NCBI GenBank assembly: GCA_013824685.1
Contig: PNOG01000009.1
Coordinates: 1-64,000, forward strand
DNA: 64,000 nucleotides
Source: Coprothermobacter sp.
GTDB lineage: Bacteria > Caldisericota > Caldisericia > Cryosericales > Cryosericaceae
Direction: 5' to 3'
Positions 50,433 to 60,541 of the stretch are shown here, in pieces. The notes beneath the pieces were generated by a model. It did not search any database. It saw nothing but the letters and a program-made list of their open reading frames with translations, and was not told the DNA's origin. Position 1 is the stretch's first letter. Each line of letters starts with the position of its first letter. The translations under genes and the position numbers were made by a program.

Positions 50433-50602
50433 CAGGGCGTGACTGCCGAACCATTGACGCGCAGAGCGGTCTCGATGATGTCGGCCAGCCGGTCCAGGCT
50501 GGTCTGCATCCGGTCCAGCTTGCCTCCAAAGACCGTCAGCAGGTACACGGAGACGGCGATCGGGAAACCGATGTTGCTGATCAGCGTGACAAGTTCGTCC
50601 AT
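50432..50602 (-). CDS. YvrJ family small membrane protein
   Basis: This 56-residue protein (MDELVTLISNIGFPIAVSVY, then LLTVFGGKLDRMQTSLDRL) has one membrane helix and an amphipathic tail and matches the YvrJ family. YvrJ proteins are often encoded next to endolysins and may act like holins (inference). The start follows AAGGAGG. It is translationally coupled to the amidase. Gap 50603-50699 to DUF554 shows nothing notable. Confidence 0.82.
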   Translation of the reverse strand: MDELVTLISNIGFPIAVSVYLLTVFGGKLDRMQTSLDRLADIIETALRVNGSAVTP

Positions 50603-50699
50603 GTCGTGCCTCCTTGGCAGGGGGTACCCTGCTCTCGTGTTATGGAGAGGCACGCATGGCGGACGGGCTTGCGACGTCTCCCGGACGGGAGAAACGGTG

Positions 50700-51470
50700 T
50701 CAGACGAGCTTCAGGGCGTGGAAAAGAAGGGCATACAGGACGGCGAAGATCAGGCCGGGAAGGAGGTTGGCCAGCTTGATCTTCTTCAACCCCAGCAGGT
50801 TGATGCCGATGGCGATGACCATGAGGCCGCCCGTGGCGGTCAGCTCATTGAGGATATAGGGCTGCATCAGGAACCCCAGCGCGGAGCCCAGCAGGGTCAG
50901 ACTGCCCTGGATGATGAATACGGGGATGGCGCTGAACGCTACGCCGCTGCCCAGTGTCGCGGCGAGCGATATGCTGATGACCAGGTCGAGGATGGACTTC
51001 GTGTAGATGAGTGTGCCATTGCCCGTCATCCCTTCCTGAATGGAGCCAATGATGGTCATGGGCCCGATGCAGTAGATGAGGGAAGCAGTGACAAGCCCCT
51101 CTGCCCAGCGGCCGCCAGACGTGACATGAAGCCGCTTCTGGAAACGATCGGCCGCCGCGTTGATCCGGTCCTCGAGCCGCAGGAGCTCTCCCACGATGAC
51201 GCCGCTCACAATGGCCATGACCATGATGACGGCATTGCCCGTCTTGAGAGCCATGCCGGTCCCGATGGAAACCGTCGCCAGCCCATTCGCGATGAAGATG
51301 GCGGTGCGGGTGTCCTCCTTGAGCAACCTGCCGGCGAACATACCCAGCATGCTGCCGACCACGACTGCGACGGCGTTGACCGTCGCGCTCAGGGGGAACC
51401 TGAGCACAAAACCCGTTGCCGCCCCCGAAGGGGCGGCAACCAGCGCAGCAATTGCCAAAAGAATACTCAT
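50700..51470 (-). CDS. DUF554 family membrane protein
   Basis: This 256-residue protein has about seven membrane helices and the DUF554 features: the N-terminal NAVAVVVGSMLGMFAGRLLKE, GLATVSIGTGMALKTGN, LVTASLIYCIGPMTIIGSIQ and a C-terminal GGLMVIAIGINLLGLKKIK. It has about 20 more N-terminal residues than usual (a full extra helix). The function is unknown; it is often suspected to be a transporter. It starts 16 bases after the acidic Cys-rich protein gene and should share its promoter. Confidence 0.85.
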   Translation of the reverse strand: MSILLAIAALVAAPSGAATGFVLRFPLSATVNAVAVVVGSMLGMFAGRLLKEDTRTAIFIANGLATVSIGTGMALKTGNAVIMVMAIVSGVIVGELLRLEDRINAAADRFQKRLHVTSGGRWAEGLVTASLIYCIGPMTIIGSIQEGMTGNGTLIYTKSILDLVISISLAATLGSGVAFSAIPVFIIQGSLTLLGSALGFLMQPYILNELTATGGLMVIAIGINLLGLKKIKLANLLPGLIFAVLYALLFHALKLV

Positions 51471-51485
51471 GAACAGATGATGTCC

Positions 51486-52076
51486 CTAGTCCTTGAGTCC
51501 CATCACCTCATACATCGAGAGATACGCCTCGGCGTCGCCAAGTTCCTCGATGGCAGCGATGACAGCATCCTTCGTGTCTGCAGGCAGTGCGCGGTATGCA
51601 TCCGTGTCGGTGAGTTCGGCGCCCGCCATGAAAACGGATACCGTGCCGACGTAGTCGTCGTCCATCAGTTCAGTGGCCAGCGTGCGAGCCTGGTCCTCGG
51701 CCGGGACGAACAGGGCCTGGCCAAGATAGATGACCTCGGACTTCTCGTCTTCGTCGTCACCCTCGTCGTCCTCGGCTTCCTCGTCCTTGCCATCAGTGGC
51801 GTCATCTCCGCCCTGGCAGCAGCAGGACCCGCCCTCGGTACGTTCGCCACCGCACTCGCAGTCGTCGTTGTCACCACCGCACGAGCACTCTTCGCCGTCC
51901 TCTTCCATCTCGTCGGCCCATGGATGGAACCCCGCAATGCGAACGGTGACGCCGTCGACGTCACGCTCCACGACGACGTGAGACTGATCCTCGTCAAGGT
52001 GGTAGTGCCACTTCTTGAGGATCTCTTCGCCTTGCTCGACACTTTCGATATTGTTGACAGCCACCTGGATCAGCAT
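51486..52076 (-). CDS. Acidic Cys-rich protein of unknown function
   Basis: I do not recognise this 196-residue protein. An N-terminal alpha/beta part (about 1-58, with HHLDEDQSHVVVERDVDGV-like strands) and a C-terminal helical part (about 115-196) are joined by a very acidic linker (about 58-110). The linker contains eight Cys in the clusters CSCGGDNDDCECGG and CCCQGG, followed by many Asp/Glu. The Cys clusters could bind a metal. ATG 52076 follows GGAGG. Its promoter (52108-52135) overlaps the era promoter region on the other strand. Confidence 0.7.
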   Translation of the reverse strand: MLIQVAVNNIESVEQGEEILKKWHYHLDEDQSHVVVERDVDGVTVRIAGFHPWADEMEEDGEECSCGGDNDDCECGGERTEGGSCCCQGGDDATDGKDEEAEDDEGDDEDEKSEVIYLGQALFVPAEDQARTLATELMDDDYVGTVSVFMAGAELTDTDAYRALPADTKDAVIAAIEELGDAEAYLSMYEVMGLKD

Positions 52077-52107
52077 GGGAAACCTCCAATGAACTTGTAT
52101 GGCATTC

Positions 52108-52135
52108 ATTGTACACGTGTTTGTGTGGGGCGCAA
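52108..52135 (-). promoter_or_regulatory. Promoter of the acidic Cys-rich protein/DUF554 operon
   Basis: On the minus strand TTGCGC (52130-52135) and TACAAT (52108-52113) are 16 bp apart, 32 bp before the start codon. Confidence 0.65.
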
Positions 52136-52140
52136 AAGCC

Positions 52141-52146
52141 TATACA
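52141..52146 (+). promoter_or_regulatory. -10 element of era
   Basis: TATACA (52141-52146) is followed eight bases later by the era ATG. No clear -35 is seen; GTTTGT at 52119-52124 has the right spacing but matches poorly. Confidence 0.5.
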
Positions 52147-52154
52147 CTCTTATT

Positions 52155-53045
52155 ATGAAGAGTGGATTCGTATCTATTTTTGGCAAGCCCAGCGTCGGGA
52201 AGTCGTCGCTGATGAATACCATCCTTGGAACCAAACTATCCATCGTGTCACCCAAACAGCAGACCACATGGTACAACATTCTTGGCATCCTCAACAAAAA
52301 GGACGCTCAGGTCTGTTTCGTCGACACGCCGGGATATCACAAGGTGAGCAAGAGCAAGCTCAACACGTACCTGGTCGACACGGCACTGCAGTCGCTGGAG
52401 GACATCGAGGTCGTGTATTTCGTCATCGACCAGTCGGCCTATCCCGACGCTGAGTACGAGGAGATGATCGCTATCGTCATCAAGCTTGGCAAGCCGATCT
52501 TCCTCGTCGTCAACAAGCTGGACCTGGACACGGCCAAGCGCCATGAGATGGTGGCTGCTCCCTTCGTGGAGAAGCTCCATCCGACGGCTGTCTTCCACGT
52601 TTCGGCAGCGACCGGCGCAGGCGTCTCACCGCTGGTGAAGGCGACCATCGACGCAATGCCCGTCGGTGAACCCTATTTCGACGACAAGACCCTGACATCC
52701 CACCCAATCGAGCTCATCGTTGCGGACACCGTGCGTGAACAGCTGTTCAGCCGCCTGCAGGACGAGCTCCCCTATTCGACGGCCGTCGTCACGGATGACA
52801 TCACCGAGTCCGCCAAGGGTATCCGCGCCATGGTCAGCGTCTACGTCGCCAAGGACTCCCAGAAGGGCATGATCATCGGCAAGGGCGGTGAACTCATCGC
52901 GACCATCAAGGATGTCGCCCGCAAGAACCTCGTCCATTTCCTGGGCGAGCGAGTCGAGCTGGACCTCCGCGTCAAGGTCGAGAAGAACTGGAACCGCAAG
53001 CTGCTGACCATGAAACACTTCGGACTGGTGGTCAGCAAGAAGTAG
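52155..53045 (+). CDS. era: GTPase Era
   Basis: This 296-residue GTPase binds 16S rRNA and assists assembly of the small ribosomal subunit. It has G1 GKPSVGKS (10-17), G2 TTWYNILG, G3 DTPG, G4 NKLD, and a C-terminal KH domain with GMIIGKGGELIATI. The final segment KLLTMKHFGLVVSKK is typical of Era. No Shine-Dalgarno precedes the ATG and the -10 is eight bases upstream, so the mRNA is probably leaderless. A terminator follows. The frame is open for 733 further codons upstream on this strand, but that region is antisense to real genes. Confidence 0.95.
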   Translation: MKSGFVSIFGKPSVGKSSLMNTILGTKLSIVSPKQQTTWYNILGILNKKDAQVCFVDTPGYHKVSKSKLNTYLVDTALQSLEDIEVVYFVIDQSAYPDAEYEEMIAIVIKLGKPIFLVVNKLDLDTAKRHEMVAAPFVEKLHPTAVFHVSAATGAGVSPLVKATIDAMPVGEPYFDDKTLTSHPIELIVADTVREQLFSRLQDELPYSTAVVTDDITESAKGIRAMVSVYVAKDSQKGMIIGKGGELIATIKDVARKNLVHFLGERVELDLRVKVEKNWNRKLLTMKHFGLVVSKK

Positions 53046-53070
53046 CCTGTCTCTCCTCCCTCGAATGCAC

Positions 53071-53098
53071 AAGCGCCGGGCACAGGCTCGGCGCTTTT
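53071..53098 (+). terminator. Terminator of era
   Basis: An 8-bp stem (53071-53078 with 53089-53096) with a 10-nt loop is followed by TTTT. The symmetric sequence could also end the convergent gene. Confidence 0.78.
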
Positions 53099-53156
53099 CC
53101 ATATACCTGTTGCTCGGGGTTCGTCCCCACAGGTGGAAATGTGAAGAATGGACGGT

Positions 53157-55353
53157 CTACGACGGGCCGGGGTTGGCCGCGATAGCCTCGCCTTCGATCA
53201 GGTCAGCAGGCTCCATGACGATGGTCCCTCCAGTCACGTACTTGACCGTCCCCTTGCGCGCAACCAGTTCCTTGAGTTCCCAGGGGAAGTTGAGTTCGAT
53301 GGCGCTGACGCCCCGGAGAAAGTCTGAACGCATGCTGAACCGGACTTTGTCGCCAAGACGCTGCATGCGCACGGACAGTTCGCCGAACGTAGACTGCAAG
53401 CCATGGACGTCGATGCCGTCTCCAGCAAACAGCTCGGGCGTCGGCACGGGGATGATGCTCAGGTAGGTGCCGCGTTCGACGAAGATGAGGCTGGTCAGCA
53501 GCTCGAGGGCGAGCGCCGTGGCGACGGCGCTGTGCCGTGGACCGGCGAGAGCCCTTCTGGTGTGCAGGTCGACGTAGTCGGGGAGCGCGTCGGACACCCC
53601 AAGGTGCTCGAGGCCCTCTGCCATCAGACCATACTCTCCACTCTCACGGCGCAGGACAAGAGCTTTGGCGCACAGCAGTGACAGGCGGATGTCGCCGAGC
53701 GAGCCGAGGCAGGGGTTTGCGATGAAGCCGTCGTGCAGCCAGTGCTCGGCGATCCAGCTCATGCTGCCGGTCAGGATGGCGTCTTCCATGCCGTGGGCGC
53801 CGAACAGGGCGTAGGCCGCGACCGGCGCTATGTCGGCAAACGTCGCCTTGCCGGGGTCAATATGACTGCCGGCTGCATCTGCCTGCTTGAGCAGCCGCAG
53901 CTGGAGGTCGTCACACAGTCTGAGCCGCAGGTCGTCCTTCTCGGAAAGCATGCTCTGATAGCTCTCGATCGCCTTGCCTAGTACCAGATGCAGCATGGGG
54001 CCGGAACGCCGCAATGGTCCCAGCAAGCTGATGGCGACAGGCTCCACCGTCGTCTGCGACTGGCTGAGCCAGGTGACGAACTGGTCCGCGACGGGGAACA
54101 GCTGTCTGCGGAGCTGCACCTGGCGCGCCGTCTTCAGATGCCAACCAAGAGCGATGACGAGGCTTGCGTACGCAAACAACGCATCCGCCGACAGCGCGGG
54201 CCCCGGGGGCAATTGCGCCGCATAGGAGCGCAAGAGGCCGGAAGCCGTGTCGATGTCGCCCACCCGGTCATACGCCTCGACGAGCGCCGGCAAGGCAACG
54301 GCATCTACTCCGTCGTCAAACGCCGAAGTCGCAGTGGCCTCAAGAGATGAAAGGTGAAGCAGCTGGTTGGCGGCAAAACGGTTGAGGCGCTCATCGCCTG
54401 TGCGATATCCAACGTGTTTCTCCTGCGTTACGACGAGCCGGTGCTCCTGCTCGAGGATCCCGACGCTCTGTCCAAGGAGGAGCGTGAGTTCCTCGTTCTT
54501 GAAGGTGCGGTCCCTGTCAACGAAGAAGAAGAACGTGACCTCGGTGTCACCACCGGGTTCGAGCTGGTGATCGAACGCGAGCCGCAGCTGCATGAGACCC
54601 GTCGGCGAAACGACTTCGCCGCCAGCATCGGCGTCGACCATGCTGCCAGTCCGGGGATCGTAGACGGTGACCCTGGTGCTGCTCGGTCGCTCACGGGCAA
54701 ACGCGACATGCTGTCCGTTCAGCATAATGAGGTTCTCACGGGAGAAGCTGAACCGTTCCAGGCTAGTGAGGCCCTCCTCGTCGAACGGCTTGATGAGGAG
54801 AACGAGGGTCACGGCGTGAAACTGGTCGCTGGTGTTGCGCAGCCGGAACGTGACTTGAACGAAGGGCAGCTCCATCAGACTATGAGGAAACGCACTCCTG
54901 GTCACGGTGAGCTCGGGTGCCGTCATGGCGACGCGGTGGATGCCATCTTCGAAGGAAGCCGTCGTCGCCCTCGGGTCATACGCTGCGGAGGAGCACACCT
55001 CGCGCCCTTCCACCTGCGCCACGTAGTCGATGGTGGCAGGCACCAGCGTCAGAATGAGCGTCCCGCATTCATCCGCCCGCACACCCTCCGGGTGGCGGGG
55101 CAGACCGAGATGCGTCAGGCGCTCGCCGGTCAGATTGTCCCACGAGGGGATGGTCCCCGCCTCGCCGGCAAGCTGTACTTGCAGGTAGCGTGGCAGCTCC
55201 TCGGGCTTGAATAGCGCCGAAGCCGTCTGCGTCAGCACTGTGCGCAGGGTCGCCTCGGATTCCGTGCGCACCTGCCCCGCGCCGCCGATGACCTGCAGCC
55301 GATCCAGCACGTCGCCCGCAGCCTGGCTGAGGGTGACGGTGCGGACACGTTTT

Positions 55354-55364
<11 letters not shown>
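53157..55364 (-). CDS. Large protein of unknown function after pyrG
   Basis: I do not recognise this 735-residue protein. Its N-terminal half (about 60-330) looks like a beta-sandwich: LPFVQVTFRLRNTSDQFHAV, LIKPFDEEGL, VTVYDPRTGSMVDAD, and STEVTFFFFVDRD-like strands. The C-terminal half (about 340-690) is helical with repeated hairpins (ALVEAYDRVGDIDTASGLLR, ALFAYASLVIALGWHLKTAR), as in alpha/alpha-barrel glycoside-processing proteins. No signal peptide or catalytic motif is clear. ATG 55364 lies inside the end of pyrG (overlap 11 bases), so it is the second gene of the pyrG transcript. A carbohydrate role is only a guess from the layout. Confidence 0.6.
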
Positions 55365-56958
<1,594 letters not shown>

Positions 56959-57001
56959 GCTTCCTCCGCGATTGACTGGGGTATGGAACTGCGCGCCACG
57001 G

Positions 57002-57082
57002 TCACGGGCACACCGTACGGTCGCAAGAAATAACGCGCCAGCCCCTCAGCCGGCGCGGGGTCAGAACGATCTTACCTGCCAT
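57002..57082 (-). CDS. Possible second leader ORF of pyrG
   Basis: ATG 57082 follows AAGGAG by five bases and opens a 26-codon frame (MAGKIVLTPRRLRGWRVISC and six more residues) that ends 44 bp before pyrG. It overlaps the first leader ORF by 11 bases. No known family; may be regulatory or chance. Confidence 0.3.
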   Translation of the reverse strand: MAGKIVLTPRRLRGWRVISCDRTVCP

Positions 57083-57137
57083 GCCTGCTCCTTGTTGGAC
57101 GTGCGTCGCGGAGATCGACGTTCTTGTTGAACCCCAT
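57072..57137 (-). CDS. Possible first leader ORF of pyrG
   Basis: ATG 57137 is preceded by GGGGAG and encodes 21 residues (MGFNKNVDLRDARPTRSRHG and one more), stopping inside the second leader ORF. Lies just downstream of the predicted transcript start. Confidence 0.3.
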   Translation of the reverse strand: MGFNKNVDLRDARPTRSRHGR

Positions 57138-57152
57138 GTTCGCTCCCCATTC

Positions 57153-57180
57153 ATTGTATATGAAAACGGCGGGCCGCCAA
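57153..57180 (-). promoter_or_regulatory. Promoter of pyrG
   Basis: On the minus strand TTGGCG (57175-57180) and TACAAT (57153-57158) are 16 bp apart. The RNA would begin near a GGGG run (57143-57146), which recalls the GGG starts used for reiterative initiation on Gram-positive pyrG. Confidence 0.6.
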
Positions 57181-57225
57181 CCGCGCAGGCCGGCGGTGCA
57201 TACTGCTGGTCTGCCCCAGACAATG

Positions 57226-57741
57226 TTATCTCTGAGCGGAGAGCACCCTCAGGACTTCACGCATGAAGTCTGGCAAATCAGCCGGCGAGCGGGACGTGAC
57301 GAGGTTGCTGTCGACGACAACCGATTGATCGACCCAGATTGCCCCGGCGTTCGACAGGTCATCCCTGATCGTGGCGGTGCTGGTGAGCGTGCGCCCTTTG
57401 ACGATCCCTGCGCTGATGCCCACCCACCCCGCGTGACAGATCATCGCCACCAGCTTGCCCTTGTCATTCATCTCGTTGACCAGAGCAAGCACGGCCTTCG
57501 ACCGGCGCAGGAAGTCCGGCGCATATCCACCTGGCACGATCACACCCTCGAACTCTCCCGGCGTGACGTCCGCGATGATCATGTCCGGCGTGAAGGGCAC
57601 ACCGAATTTACCCTTGTAGACACGTTTTTCTGTCGCAACGCCGACCGATTCGAACCCGGCTTCCCTGAGACGAAAATAGGGATAGATAAACTCATGCTCG
57701 TGCACCATCTCGTCCAACAGAACAGCAACCTTCTTTGCCAT
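57226..57741 (-). CDS. DJ-1/PfpI family protein
   Basis: This 171-residue protein has the PfpI/YhbO-type fold with the nucleophile-elbow cysteine in MICHAGWVG (about 98), a preceding GVIVPGGYAPDFLRR and the acidic DEMVHEHEF near the N-terminus. Members act as deglycases, glyoxalases or proteases; which one applies is uncertain. The start at 57741 follows GGAGG. It is a single gene, divergent from acpS. Confidence 0.88.
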   Translation of the reverse strand: MAKKVAVLLDEMVHEHEFIYPYFRLREAGFESVGVATEKRVYKGKFGVPFTPDMIIADVTPGEFEGVIVPGGYAPDFLRRSKAVLALVNEMNDKGKLVAMICHAGWVGISAGIVKGRTLTSTATIRDDLSNAGAIWVDQSVVVDSNLVTSRSPADLPDFMREVLRVLSAQR

Positions 57742-57783
57742 ACCGGCCTCCTGTGGCATGCTTGAATTCTCTCCATATTCTAG

Positions 57784-57809
57784 CCACATAGAGGCATAAT
57801 GCTATGTGG
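57784..57809. promoter_or_regulatory. Inverted repeat between DJ-1/PfpI and acpS genes
   Basis: CCACATAG (57784-57791) and CTATGTGG (57802-57809) are perfect inverted repeats with a 10-bp centre that contains ATAAT. It may be an operator or part of the divergent promoter. Confidence 0.4.
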
Positions 57810-57888
57810 ACACTTGACACCGATCAGACAACCTGAGTGGGTCTTCTGAGCCGATTCACGGTGAGACCGCGCCCTCCGCGTCTTTCCT

Positions 57889-57896
57889 GCTATACT
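57889..57896 (+). promoter_or_regulatory. Extended -10 promoter of acpS-nnr
   Basis: TGCTATACT (from 57888) is an extended -10 element; only GAAATA separates it from the GTG start codon. Confidence 0.6.
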
Positions 57897-57902
57897 GAAA
57901 TA

Positions 57903-58280
57903 GTGAAACAACTCGGCGTGGACATAGTGGCCGTGGCGCGTATCCGGGCTCTGGGGGAACGGTATGGAGAACGCTTCCTGAACCGTGTCTACTCCGCCTC
58001 CGAACTCTCGACATGTGACCGCCCCGACCGCTGGCAGTGTCTGGCAGGCCGCTGGGCCGCAAAGGAGGCTGTCATCAAGCTGCTGCCTCCCACGGACCTT
58101 CCGACATTGCGCGAGATCGAGATCGCTCCAGGCCCGGAAGGCGCGCCGATTGCCGTCATCCGGGGGACACCCTGGTTCAATTGTTCCCTCAGCATCAGCC
58201 ACGAACGCGAGTACGCGGTCGCCGTGGCCATGGTGACCCAGGGAGAATACGGGAGTATGTATGAGAGCGGCGACTCGTAG
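57903..58280 (+). CDS. acpS: Holo-[acyl-carrier-protein] synthase
   Basis: This 125-residue enzyme moves phosphopantetheine from CoA to acyl carrier protein. It has QLGVDIVAVARI with the Mg-binding Asp, the RWAAKEAVIKLL motif with its Glu, and SISHEREYAVAVAM. The GTG at 57903 is chosen because family proteins begin one or two residues before G(V/T)DIV; there is no ribosome site and the -10 is six bases upstream, so a leaderless mRNA is likely. The 3' end overlaps the nnr gene by 20 bases. Confidence 0.92.
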   Translation: MKQLGVDIVAVARIRALGERYGERFLNRVYSASELSTCDRPDRWQCLAGRWAAKEAVIKLLPPTDLPTLREIEIAPGPEGAPIAVIRGTPWFNCSLSISHEREYAVAVAMVTQGEYGSMYESGDS

Positions 58281-59817
58281 TCAGATCCGCAGTATCGAGA
58301 AACACACATTCAACGAATACGGCATGCCGTCGATTGTGCTCATGGAGCGCGCCGGCCAGGCTGTCGCGGACGCCGCGCTGAACATCGCGGATGAGGACGC
58401 GGAAGAGGGACTGCGGCCGCACTTCGTCGTTCTGTGTGGCACGGGCGGCAACGGAGGCGACGGTTTCGTCGCTGCGCGTGACCTCCTGTTCGCTGGCTTC
58501 CCCGTCACGGTATTCGCGGTCCCCGTCAAAGGACGTCCCAGCGACGATGCGGAGACGGAGCGCGCATTCCTGGAGCGAGTCGCCCCTGAAAACACGCTAG
58601 TCAACGTCACGGACGAAGAGGTCCTGGACAAGATCGAGGAATCGATCGATGAGGACGCCATCGTCATCGACGCCCTGTTTGGCATCGGCCTCGACCGCAC
58701 GGTCTCCGGAATGGCCGAGGACATTATCACAATCGTCAACGCAAGCCTCGCGCATGCTGTCATCGCAGTGGACATCCCATCCGGCATCGACTGCGACACT
58801 GGTGCTGCGCTTGGAACTCCCGTCTTTGCCAGCGATACCGTCACCTTCGGTCTGCCAAAGCTGGGCCTGTACATGGGCGCGGGCGCAGAAGCGGCAGGCG
58901 AAGTCCACGTCGAACAACTCATCTACCCAGACATCCTGCTGGAACAGAGTGCGATCCATGCTCAGCTGACCGAGCCCCCCGTGTTCCCGGAACGAATGCG
59001 CACCATGCACAAGGCCACGTATGGCAAGGTGGCCATCATCGCCGGCTCTCCCGACTACACGGGCGCCCCCGTCTTTGCCGCTGAGGCTGCGCTCACTGCA
59101 GGGACAGGCGTCGTCCACCTCATCGTGCCTCAGAGCATCGCGGACGTCGTCCGTGTCAAGGTCGACGGACCGATCGTCCACGCGTTTGCTGGTGACGTCC
59201 TGACCCTCGAGGCGCTCCCTCATATCCTGGAACTGCTGGAAGATACCACTGCGGCACTGATAGGCCCGGGCCTGGGGCGCGACCCCCGAACGCTGGAGGC
59301 CGTCCTGCTTCTCGCCGGTGCCTTCAAGGGAACGCTGATCCTGGATGGCGACGCATTATTCGCCTGCTCGGGTCATCTCGATGTCCTGTGGAAACGAGAC
59401 GCTCCGACGATCCTGACCCCGCACGCTGGTGAATTCGCCCGTCTCGTGGGCCTGACACCCGAGGACGTCGAGAAGAGTGGAACGCTGAGTCCGGCACAGA
59501 TCCTTGCTGCTCAGGCAAGCGCTGTCGTGCATCTCAAGGGACACCGCTCGCTCACCATACTGCCTGACGGCTCGCTGTACATCAATACGACTGGCAATCC
59601 CGGCATGGCCAAGCCTGGCATGGGCGATGCTCTCGCGGGCATCATCCTGTCACTGGTTGCGCGCGGGGTGGCGCCTGACCTGGCAACAGCTCAGGGGGCA
59701 TACATCCATGGACTTGCCGGAGACGCGGCAGCCGAGGTCATGGGAGAAGAGTCGATGGGAACGCCGGAGCTTATCATGGCTCTGGCCGCTACGATCAAGG
59801 AATTGAACGCCGGGTAG
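58261..59817 (+). CDS. nnr: Bifunctional NAD(P)H-hydrate epimerase/dehydratase
   Basis: This 518-residue enzyme repairs hydrated NAD(P)H. The N-terminal epimerase domain (about 1-215) has GTGGNGGDGFVAAR and DIPSGIDCDTGA. The C-terminal ADP/ATP-dependent dehydratase (about 225-515) has KATYGKVAIIAGSPDYTGA, GPGLGRD, TPHAGEFARLVG and the active-site NPGMAKPGMGDALAGI. It starts inside acpS, an arrangement shared by many bacteria, where acpS and nnr lie side by side. Confidence 0.94.
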   Translation: MRAATRSQIRSIEKHTFNEYGMPSIVLMERAGQAVADAALNIADEDAEEGLRPHFVVLCGTGGNGGDGFVAARDLLFAGFPVTVFAVPVKGRPSDDAETERAFLERVAPENTLVNVTDEEVLDKIEESIDEDAIVIDALFGIGLDRTVSGMAEDIITIVNASLAHAVIAVDIPSGIDCDTGAALGTPVFASDTVTFGLPKLGLYMGAGAEAAGEVHVEQLIYPDILLEQSAIHAQLTEPPVFPERMRTMHKATYGKVAIIAGSPDYTGAPVFAAEAALTAGTGVVHLIVPQSIADVVRVKVDGPIVHAFAGDVLTLEALPHILELLEDTTAALIGPGLGRDPRTLEAVLLLAGAFKGTLILDGDALFACSGHLDVLWKRDAPTILTPHAGEFARLVGLTPEDVEKSGTLSPAQILAAQASAVVHLKGHRSLTILPDGSLYINTTGNPGMAKPGMGDALAGIILSLVARGVAPDLATAQGAYIHGLAGDAAAEVMGEESMGTPELIMALAATIKELNAG

Positions 59818-59911
59818 CATCACCGGCAGACCACCCACAAGGGAAGGTCAGCGTCACCGACCGGCCATGGCCCGGCAGACCGCATGCAGCGGTCAGAGAG
59901 GATCCTGTCAC

Positions 59912-60541
59912 ATGAACAACGAAAACGAATCAGTCACGTCGGAAGACCGCGAAGAATGTCTGGAAGCACTTTGCCGTCTTGAGCAAGCGCATCACTCCTC
60001 GACGGCGGCGGACTTGGCCGCAGAACAGGACCTCGCCGGCAGGCGGCTCACCGACTTGCTGCTCGACCTGGTGATGTCCGGCGACGTCACGACCGAGGGG
60101 TCGTCGTTGAACCTGACGAAGAAGGGGCGGGCGACCGGCAGGCGCATCGTGCGCCGGCATCAGCTGGCTGAGCGGATGCTGTGCATGCTGGGACTGCGGA
60201 AGGACGCCGCCCACCGAGAGGCATGCAAGCTGGAACACGTCCTGACCGACACGGATGCTGCGGACCTCGAGAAGCGTATGGCAATGGTCATCGGCATGGT
60301 CGACCTCGGGGCTGTCACGCTGGACCAGGCAGACACGGGCAAACCCTACCGCGTGCGCTGGATACGCGGAGGCCAGGTGGTCCGGAGGCGGCTGGAAGAC
60401 ATGGGACTGGGGCAGGGTTCGACCGTGACGGTCTGCAACCGTCAATCCGGAGGACCAGTCGAAGTCGAAGCCCACGGGGCGTGCGTTGCCCTCGGGCGCG
60501 GCATTGCCCTGAAGATCCTCGTCACGCCGGAGGACCAGTGA
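59912..60541 (+). CDS. DtxR-type iron regulator with C-terminal FeoA domain
   Basis: This 209-residue protein has an N-terminal winged helix (about 10-70), a DtxR dimerisation/metal domain (RRHQLAERMLCML, then EACKLEHVLT, matching the Cys-x2-Glu-His of DtxR/IdeR) and a C-terminal FeoA SH3 domain (RRRLEDMGLGQGSTVTVCN...ALGRGIALKILV). The metal residues favour Fe2+ over Mn2+ sensing. It overlaps feoB by one base (TGATG). It may both repress the locus with iron and supply the FeoA function to FeoB. The start follows AGAGAGG. Confidence 0.88.
   Translation: MNNENESVTSEDREECLEALCRLEQAHHSSTAADLAAEQDLAGRRLTDLLLDLVMSGDVTTEGSSLNLTKKGRATGRRIVRRHQLAERMLCMLGLRKDAAHREACKLEHVLTDTDAADLEKRMAMVIGMVDLGAVTLDQADTGKPYRVRWIRGGQVVRRRLEDMGLGQGSTVTVCNRQSGGPVEVEAHGACVALGRGIALKILVTPEDQ

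Noticed and set aside
49956-52154. 733-codon open frame continuous with era on the plus strand
   Set aside because: It is antisense to the amidase, YvrJ, DUF554 and acidic-protein genes, which have good families and ribosome sites. Era homologues begin at 52155.
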